Of a stretch of DNA of 64,000 bases, positions 58,444-64,000 are shown one piece after another (position 1 is the stretch's first letter; the number at the start of each line of letters is the position of its first letter). The notes under the pieces were generated by a model that was not told the origin of the DNA, ran no database searches, and saw only the letters and a program-made list of their open reading frames with translations. The position numbers were made by a program, and so were the translations under genes. The DNA is from Thermoplasmatales archaeon E-plasma (GTDB lineage: Archaea; Thermoplasmatota; Thermoplasmata; Thermoplasmatales; Thermoplasmataceae), in the NCBI GenBank assembly GCA_000496135.1, contig KI542675.1, positions 62,001 through 126,000 on the forward strand, given 5' to 3'.

Positions 58444-61293
58444 ATGACAGACGAAGAAAATAAAATGGAATCAGGTCATGATGATATCATGCCACCTACT
58501 GGGTCCTCGGGCTCCAGTAATACAAAGTGGATAGCTATCATCATCGTTCTGGTTGTAATAATAGCGGGTTTGGCAGTCGCTTATGCCATTAAACCTACCA
58601 CCACAACAACGACTACAACGACAACCCCCACTGTAAGCACAACGACAACAGGGCAATCATACAGCTTTAAAGTAGCCAACATTCCGAGCTTTAAGTATCT
58701 GAATGTGTATTATGGAGATGGAACATCGAAGAATATTACTTCAGATCCAAGCAATTTGAGTTTGCAGCACACATATAACTACCCTGGTAGTTACATAATG
58801 TATTATACCGGAGAATTTACATCTGCAAATCCAACACCTAATGGACTGGTAGCAATAGTTCCACCGAATCCGACAGTTTCTGAAAACGCATCAGTGGGAT
58901 TTGCAACACCAATTGACGCATACTCCACAGGCGTTGTTGGTACATCTGAGAACATATTCTCAACAAACGCAAGCATGACAAATGTTTCACTTGGAATTGG
59001 TTATTATACGCCACCAGCAAACACAGCATTCTCTGTTTACGGGCAAACAGTTTCAGTTTTGGAAGCATCATCGCTTTCCAACAAGGAAATTGCAATGTAT
59101 AATGTCCCATATACATTCAGTTCGGCTACCTGCTCTTATTCCACAACAACAGCGGCCTCAATACTGAATCTTACAAACCTGAGCACAGGATACTATCAGG
59201 TTGAAATCCAGACATTAACAGGAATGGTAAGTTCAACTGGTCTTGTTTCCAATTCGAATACAACAATATCATTCTATGACTTTGCAGTATTTGCATACAA
59301 CACAATAAGTTATCAGCAGGCAGTTACCGTTAACACAGTTTCTGGAACATTCGTAAATGCAGAGCTAGAAACAGGCGGGTTCAGAACACTTGATCCAGCA
59401 CTTGCATATGATACTGTAAGCGATGAAATATTGTCCAATGTGTACAGAACACTTACAACATATCAGGGAAGTGACTCCTCAGCCTATGCACCCAACCTTG
59501 CAGTTCGTTTACCAAACCTCACAAATGGCGGTGTAAACAACAACTATCATAATTACACGCAACAGGTCAATTCAGCCATTGCAGGTTATTCTGCACCAGC
59601 CTATGCTGTAAACATAGCTCCTGGAGAGAACTATACGTTCTACATTAACAATAACTCAGAATTCCAGAATGGAACTGCAGTTACTGCATGGGACGTAATG
59701 TATTCATTGACAAGAGACCTATTATTCACAGCAAACTCTGCTAACCCGGGATGGATTATAGCTCAGTATATACTTCCAGGTGACTATTACACAAGTATGA
59801 GTTTCTGGAACATAACACAGAATATGACAGTTAACAACGCAACGAATTCAATAACAATACACTTCCAGCACCCGATGCCTGAAGCTTTAGTATACGAAAT
59901 ATTCTTTGCCTCAGGAACATACATAACAAGTGCAACATGGCTACAGCAGCAGGGAGCAGGTATTACATGGGATGCGGCAGGATTCGCTTCCTATATAAAG
60001 TATGGAAATCCTGCAAACTGGAACACAAATGTTCAATTTGCAGTAGATGCCAACGGTCCATATGAAATATTCAGTGAATCACAGAACAGTAAAGTAGTGC
60101 TTGAAGCAAATCCTCATTTCGTATCACCAAACAAATGGGTATTAGCGCCAACAATCAAATTCGTAAACATCGAATACATAGCCAGTTCATCAACGACATA
60201 TCTGCTTCTTTCAAGCGGACAGGCTCAAGCTGCTGGAATTCCAACATCAAGCTGGAATGAAGTTCAGGGTTTGGAAAAATCTGGAACAGTATTTGCAATT
60301 GGAAGCCCAACACTTAATCTCTTCTGGTATAACTTTAATGCAAACGTGAACCTGACTTTGACTGCACAGACAGTTGCAACTGTTAATATGCCAAGCAATC
60401 TGTTCGTAAGTCTTCATGCAAGAAGGGCATTTGCATACGCATATAATGAAACACAGTACCTGAATGAAGATGTTGGTAATGCACTGTTTAACACAACGTT
60501 CGGTCAGGCATATGCAGGTATGCTTGCACAGGGAATGCTTGGGTATCAGTCCATATCTCAATTGAACAACCTTACACAGGGAGTTCCATACTTCAACCTT
60601 AAAATGGCAAGAGAAAACTGGAACATTACAATGAGTAAGGATGGATCAGTTCTTGGTCTATCAATGTCTGGCGGTAATGTAATGTATAATGGCAAGAAAC
60701 TTGTCATACCTATATACATATACTCAGCAGACCCAGTTGATCTGGCAGGTGCAACAAGCTGGGGAACATACTTACAGTCTGTCATCCCAGGTGCAACATT
60801 CCCAGTTGAAGTAACAGCTTTCCCAACTCTATTGGCAAACCAGTTACAGGGACAGAATCCTATGCCAGTGTATTTGCTTGGATGGGCTCCTGACTATCCG
60901 TTCCCGACTGATTATCTTGGACCCATGGCATTACCAGTAAACTCATCAACCTACCCTGGACCAAACGATATGAACCCATGGTGGTTTGAAAACAACACGT
61001 CTAACTCAATGCACAACACTGCAACTGCTAAGAGCCAGGCAAATAACCTTACAGATATGATCAACTGGTACTACAAGGGAGCAGTATCTCCATCAACCAC
61101 AACTGCGTTGACATACTTCCACAAGATGAATGAAATGTTAATCAACATGACATTCTATGTGTATGTTTTGCAGTCGTATTCTTGGACGGTTCTCTCCACT
61201 AAAATAAACGAGCAGCAAGCCAAGGAATATCAGTTGAACACCATGTGGGTAGGAGCGTTCTTCATGTACAACGACTTTACCTATGCCTCGTAA
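58444..61293 (+). CDS. dppA: peptide-binding protein of ABC transporter (SBP_bac_5 family)
   Basis: 949 residues, membrane-anchored. A short cytoplasmic tail is followed by one hydrophobic anchor (about 31-50, WIAIIIVLVVIIAGLAVAYA), a Thr-rich linker probably O-glycosylated, then a PKD-like module (VYYGDGTSKNITSDP, LQHTYNYPGSYIMYYT) and, from about residue 300, the solute-binding family 5 domain (GGFRTLDPALAYDTVSDEIL, NNSEFQNGTAVTAWDVMYSL, and GWAPDYPFPTDYL near 820). Many N-x-S/T sites. No lipobox Cys. Captures peptides for the DppBCDF transporter encoded at 50-55 kb. ATG start with strong ribosome site. Confidence 0.93.
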   Translation: MTDEENKMESGHDDIMPPTGSSGSSNTKWIAIIIVLVVIIAGLAVAYAIKPTTTTTTTTTTPTVSTTTTGQSYSFKVANIPSFKYLNVYYGDGTSKNITSDPSNLSLQHTYNYPGSYIMYYTGEFTSANPTPNGLVAIVPPNPTVSENASVGFATPIDAYSTGVVGTSENIFSTNASMTNVSLGIGYYTPPANTAFSVYGQTVSVLEASSLSNKEIAMYNVPYTFSSATCSYSTTTAASILNLTNLSTGYYQVEIQTLTGMVSSTGLVSNSNTTISFYDFAVFAYNTISYQQAVTVNTVSGTFVNAELETGGFRTLDPALAYDTVSDEILSNVYRTLTTYQGSDSSAYAPNLAVRLPNLTNGGVNNNYHNYTQQVNSAIAGYSAPAYAVNIAPGENYTFYINNNSEFQNGTAVTAWDVMYSLTRDLLFTANSANPGWIIAQYILPGDYYTSMSFWNITQNMTVNNATNSITIHFQHPMPEALVYEIFFASGTYITSATWLQQQGAGITWDAAGFASYIKYGNPANWNTNVQFAVDANGPYEIFSESQNSKVVLEANPHFVSPNKWVLAPTIKFVNIEYIASSSTTYLLLSSGQAQAAGIPTSSWNEVQGLEKSGTVFAIGSPTLNLFWYNFNANVNLTLTAQTVATVNMPSNLFVSLHARRAFAYAYNETQYLNEDVGNALFNTTFGQAYAGMLAQGMLGYQSISQLNNLTQGVPYFNLKMARENWNITMSKDGSVLGLSMSGGNVMYNGKKLVIPIYIYSADPVDLAGATSWGTYLQSVIPGATFPVEVTAFPTLLANQLQGQNPMPVYLLGWAPDYPFPTDYLGPMALPVNSSTYPGPNDMNPWWFENNTSNSMHNTATAKSQANNLTDMINWYYKGAVSPSTTTALTYFHKMNEMLINMTFYVYVLQSYSWTVLSTKINEQQAKEYQLNTMWVGAFFMYNDFTYAS

Positions 61294-61658
61294 AATCTTT
61301 AAACAATCCCAAAAATTTTTTATTTAATTTTACATTTTTAATTTAATCAAATAATCAACTTCAAGGTTTTTTGTTTCCTTTTTTACAATATTGATAATTT
61401 CCCATTTATTCAATTGAATGAGCATAGAAACATTTCTAAGAAATGTAAGTAAGCGTTACTTATTTCGAAAATTTAATGATGGACTTCAGTGTGCTTTTCA
61501 TTGCCGGATTTATATCAGATTTATTAGATACGAGAGAACACATATTCGAAATAGAGGTATATAGGGGCATTAACCAATAAAATTCAAATCTGGTTAATTA
61601 TCATTGGAGATCATCAAGGGTATAATTGTTGTAATTTGATTAGGGAAACAGGAAGATA
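61294..61658. other. intergenic stretch with T-rich terminator and tandem palindromes
   Basis: No gene seen. Runs of T (AATTTTTTATTTAATTTTAC) at 61314-61334 are a likely archaeal terminator after dppA. Two abutting perfect palindromes lie at 61430-61461 (listed separately). Confidence 0.5.
61430..61461. repeat. two abutting perfect palindromes
   Basis: ACATTTCT-A-AGAAATGT (61430-61446, 8-bp arms) is followed without a gap by AAGTAA-GCG-TTACTT (61447-61461, 6-bp arms). They lie in non-coding DNA between the 3' ends of dppA and the DtxR-type gene, so neither is next to a known promoter. Could be protein-binding sites or a structured RNA end. Confidence 0.55.
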
Positions 61659-62072
61659 TCAATGTATCTGTTCAATCTTCTTGCCATGTGGGCAGCTTTC
61701 TGGTTTACCCAATTTGTCAAAAACCCTGTCCACTGAGTTATGATCTATGAGATAGTCAATATTTTCTGAAAGTATACACGCCTTATCCGGATCCATTCCA
61801 GAGCTGGCCATTAGTGTTTCCATTACCCTGTGATTTTCCACGAGTTCTAAATACGCTTTTTTACCCTTATCTGTGAAAATTATCATTCCTTTTTCATCTT
61901 TCAGGCAGCCCTTCCGGGACAGTCTCCTTACAAGATTAAGGGCCGTTGGGGGCTTTACTTTTAAAAGCAATGATAAATCAACCAACCTCAGAGGAAAGGC
62001 ATTGTTTCCACTATCACCAACAGCTATTACGGTATCTCTCTCCTTTTTGGTAAGTTCCATCTTGTTGATCAT
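61659..62072 (-). CDS. DtxR/MntR-type metal-dependent transcription regulator
   Basis: 137 residues: an N-terminal winged helix (LRLVDLSLLLKVKPPTALNL, VRRLSRKGCLKDEKGMIIFT) and the helical metal-binding/dimerisation domain (ELVENHRVMETLM, ACILSENIDYLIDHNSVDRV) ending PESCPHGKKI, the CPHG motif typical of DtxR proteins. It probably senses iron or manganese. No SH3-like third domain. ATG 62072 or 62060. A dyad at 62078-62094 lies just upstream of the start. No metal transporter is in the window. Confidence 0.88.
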   Translation of the reverse strand: MINKMELTKKERDTVIAVGDSGNNAFPLRLVDLSLLLKVKPPTALNLVRRLSRKGCLKDEKGMIIFTDKGKKAYLELVENHRVMETLMASSGMDPDKACILSENIDYLIDHNSVDRVFDKLGKPESCPHGKKIEQIH

Positions 62073-62077
62073 AATTA

Positions 62078-62094
62078 ATTAGCATCTTACTAAT
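62078..62094. promoter_or_regulatory. candidate operator of the DtxR-type regulator
   Basis: ATTAG-CATCTTA-CTAAT, a dyad with 5-bp arms, lies between the regulator's start (62072) and its TATA-like AATATATT (about 62103-62110, minus strand). DtxR-family operators commonly have TTAG/CTAA half-sites, so autoregulation is plausible. Confidence 0.4.
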
Positions 62095-62204
62095 GAAATT
62101 AGAATATATTACCTTATCCCACATCTTGAAATTAGAATGGAGGCATCAAATGAAATTGAAAAAAATATTGGATTGTTGGATATTAATAAATTTAACTGGA
62201 TATC

Positions 62205-63056
62205 TCAAACAAATTCATTCAGAATTTCCGGTGTTATCTTAGCAACAGGATGGTCAATCAGAGGAGTTTTCAAAACTTCATCTCTCTCCTCGTATCTGGA
62301 TGCTTCGACCTCATATAACACACCTGTTGGTATTTTATCGCCCCATTCCCTTGCCTTTTCATATGCCTTATAGAAATCCTTAGGATCATGGTTTGTTTCA
62401 TCCAGCTTGTAAACCCTCTTTCTGAAGAAATCGTATGTGTTTGTTTTGTTGAATGTAACACATGGGCTGAAAACATCCACAAAGGAGAAACCTTTGTGCT
62501 GGATACCCTTCTTAATCAGCGTCTGAAGCTGTTTAACATCTCCTGAAAATGCCCTGGCAACAAAAGTTGCACCTGCAGTCAGTGCGAATGTCATTGGATC
62601 CAGCGGCGTCTCAAGATTGCCGTCGGGTGTTGTTTTGGTCTTCATTCCCATTTCTGAAGTTGGTGAAGCCTGACCTGTTGTCAGGCCAAATATCTGATTG
62701 TCAGAGACAATGTATGTAATATCCGTATTTCTCCTTGCAGCGTGGAAAAAGTGCTGTGTGCCCTCATTAAAACCGTCTCCGTCACCACCATATCCTATAA
62801 CTGTCAACTTTGGATTTACCCACTTTATTGCTGTTGCAACTGGAAGGAGTCTCCCATGAATCCCGTGGAATCCATATGCCCTGATATATTCAGGCAGGTT
62901 GCTTGAACATCCAATACCTGAGACCACGGTGGTATCCTTCGGCTCTATTCCCAATTCTGCAAGTGCTCCGGATATGGCCGTGAGCTGGGCAAAATTACCG
63001 CAGCCCGGGCACCAGTCCGGTTTAACCGTTCCCTTAAAATCACTTATTGTTGTCAT
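62205..63056 (-). CDS. korB: 2-oxoacid:ferredoxin oxidoreductase beta subunit
   Basis: Thiamine-diphosphate subunit of the enzyme that decarboxylates 2-oxoacids to acyl-CoA with reduction of ferredoxin. 283 residues: PDWCPGCGNFAQLTAISGAL (CxxC, about 15-34), GIGCSSNLPEYIRAYGFHGI, the TPP motif YGGDGDGFNEGTQHF (about 94-108), NQIFGLTTGQASPTSE, and VDVFSPCVTFNKTNTYDFF. It follows korA by four bases. The zinc ferredoxin gene at 20.5-20.9 kb encodes the likely electron acceptor. Confidence 0.94.
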   Translation of the reverse strand: MTTISDFKGTVKPDWCPGCGNFAQLTAISGALAELGIEPKDTTVVSGIGCSSNLPEYIRAYGFHGIHGRLLPVATAIKWVNPKLTVIGYGGDGDGFNEGTQHFFHAARRNTDITYIVSDNQIFGLTTGQASPTSEMGMKTKTTPDGNLETPLDPMTFALTAGATFVARAFSGDVKQLQTLIKKGIQHKGFSFVDVFSPCVTFNKTNTYDFFRKRVYKLDETNHDPKDFYKAYEKAREWGDKIPTGVLYEVEASRYEERDEVLKTPLIDHPVAKITPEILNEFV

Positions 63057-63060
63057 ATTT

Positions 63061-64000
63061 TCATCTCCTTATTATTGCTTCTATTTCTTCACTCAATTTT
63101 CCAGGATAGAATGATTCTCCATCATATTTCACTATTAAATCTCCTGTTATGCCGAATTCCGACATAATAAGCCTTCTCAACTGGCCTGTGTAATTATTCT
63201 CCACGAAAATAACATGCTTCTTTCCCTTTACAAGCTGCAAAATATCACTGTTCATAGGATAAAGATGTGTTATTTCAATAATGCCGACCTTCATACCCTT
63301 TCCTCTGAGAATATCCACAGCTTCCTCCACTGCACCCTGGGTTGACCCCCACTGGATCACCACACTTTCAGCATCCTTAATCATATATGTTGGTGTGGGC
63401 GGTATGCTCTTAATGTATTCATCAATCTTCTTCATTCTCTTTTCCATTGCCAGTTTCCTTAGATATGGATCGGTAACGGCATCGCTGACCACATCACCCT
63501 TTTCATCATGTTCGTCTGAATCTTCATTGTGCATAAGGCCAGGCTGCCCGGGTAAGGCTCTGAATGAGATTCCGTCGCTGGTAAATTCATATCTTCTGTA
63601 ATTTTCCATCCCATCCTTTGCAATTTTCCCGGTGTTTATTTGGAAACTGGTATCCAGATTATCCACTGTCTCATAATGTTCAGCAAGGTACAGATCCGTG
63701 AGATATAGAACAGGTAACTGATAAATTTCTGCTATGTTCAGGGCCTCACTCATCATATAGTATGCCTCTTCAACATTTCTGGGTGCCAGGATAACCTTTG
63801 GAAAATCTCCCTGAGACGCACCAAGAACCTGAAGAAGATCACCCTGTTCAGTCTTGGTGGGCAATCCCGTTGAGGGCCCTGCTCTCTGTGCTTCATATAC
63901 GACAAGAGGAACCTCCATCATACCAGACATTCCAACCGCTTCGGTCATCAGGGCAAATCCTCCGCCTGACGTTCCTGTCATAGCTCTCACTCCTGCATAA
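63061..64000 (-). CDS. korA: 2-oxoacid:ferredoxin oxidoreductase alpha subunit (partial)
   Basis: The frame is open to the window edge, so the N-terminal part (including any fused gamma domain) lies beyond 64000. Visible are YAGVRAMTGTSGGGFALMTE, EVPLVVYEAQRAGPSTGLPT (the pyrimidine-binding region with the conserved QRxGPSTGxPT motif), the substrate-binding middle, and a C-terminal TKase C-like domain (VVIQWGSTQGAVEEAVDILR, HVIFVENNYTGQLRRL). Over 310 residues are present. Upstream partner of korB. Confidence 0.93.
   Translation of the reverse strand, partial: YAGVRAMTGTSGGGFALMTEAVGMSGMMEVPLVVYEAQRAGPSTGLPTKTEQGDLLQVLGASQGDFPKVILAPRNVEEAYYMMSEALNIAEIYQLPVLYLTDLYLAEHYETVDNLDTSFQINTGKIAKDGMENYRRYEFTSDGISFRALPGQPGLMHNEDSDEHDEKGDVVSDAVTDPYLRKLAMEKRMKKIDEYIKSIPPTPTYMIKDAESVVIQWGSTQGAVEEAVDILRGKGMKVGIIEITHLYPMNSDILQLVKGKKHVIFVENNYTGQLRRLIMSEFGITGDLIVKYDGESFYPGKLSEEIEAIIRR

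Noticed and set aside
58595-58655. Repeated ACA/ACC triplets as a possible tandem-repeat or CRISPR-like element
   Set aside because: They are in-frame Thr codons of the dppA linker; no spacer-repeat structure exists.

Overview
The window looks like chromosomal DNA of a Thermoplasmatales-type archaeon (Euryarchaeota, Ferroplasma/Cuniculiplasma-like). This is inferred from a class I lysyl-tRNA synthetase, SecE, Spt5 and RpoK, a zinc-containing ferredoxin, 2-oxoacid:ferredoxin oxidoreductase, an archaeal HMG-CoA synthase cluster, A/T-rich TATA boxes just upstream of many starts (leaderless style), frequent GTG/TTG starts, and unlinked single 16S and 23S rRNA genes about 8 kb apart with no 5S beside them. 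No CRISPR array or defence operon is visible.

Layout. 0.2-10.5 kb: topA, a presenilin-like protease, purH, AdoMet synthetase, a metallo-beta-lactamase fold hydrolase, an AbrB-PhoU regulator, an XRE-CBS regulator, carS and pth2. 10.5-16.8 kb: an accessory stretch with a decayed ISL3 transposase, the tail of a surface protein, orphan membrane and transglutaminase-like genes, and a compact leftward cassette (RHH protein, tiny ORFs, Cys-rich mini-protein, P-loop ATPase) lying against tRNA-Phe, probably the remnant of an integrated plasmid or virus. 17-23 kb: cobQ, NAC, CCA-adding enzyme, a SAMP-like ubiquitin fold protein, tRNA-Gln, a frameshifted zinc ferredoxin, purM and DUF99. 23.3-26.3 kb: 23S rRNA. 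26.5-34 kb: a membrane protein/thioredoxin pair, Mrp ATPase, HIT protein, a GfcR-like regulator, lysK, metG (frameshifted) and rpoK. 34.4-35.9 kb: 16S rRNA. 36-41 kb: secE-spt5 operon with a conserved unknown and a PUA protein, a DUF2079 membrane protein and a peroxiredoxin. 41-46.6 kb: DUF35/thiolase/HMG-CoA synthase cluster, wHTH protein, DUF373, mptE and comB. 46.6-49.3 kb: ribosomal stalk operon L11, L1, L10, L12. 50-61.3 kb: a complete peptide ABC transporter (two permeases, two enlarged ATPases, small membrane protein) separated from its binding protein by a nest of two decayed insertion sequences. 61.6-64 kb: a DtxR-type regulator and korB-korA (korA runs off the window).

How the genes fit together: the peptide importer and the 2-oxoacid:ferredoxin oxidoreductase with ferredoxin suit a peptide-fermenting heterotroph; the HMG-CoA synthase cluster and CarS are early and late steps of archaeal lipid synthesis; neither tRNA gene encodes its CCA end, which matches the CCA-adding enzyme gene. 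Two housekeeping genes (zinc ferredoxin and metG) each carry one extra base; the simplest explanation is sequencing or assembly error. The least explained parts are the replicon remnant beside tRNA-Phe, a thiolase lacking its expected nucleophilic cysteine, an Spt5 with a long extra N-terminal domain, and several clean palindromes in non-coding DNA.
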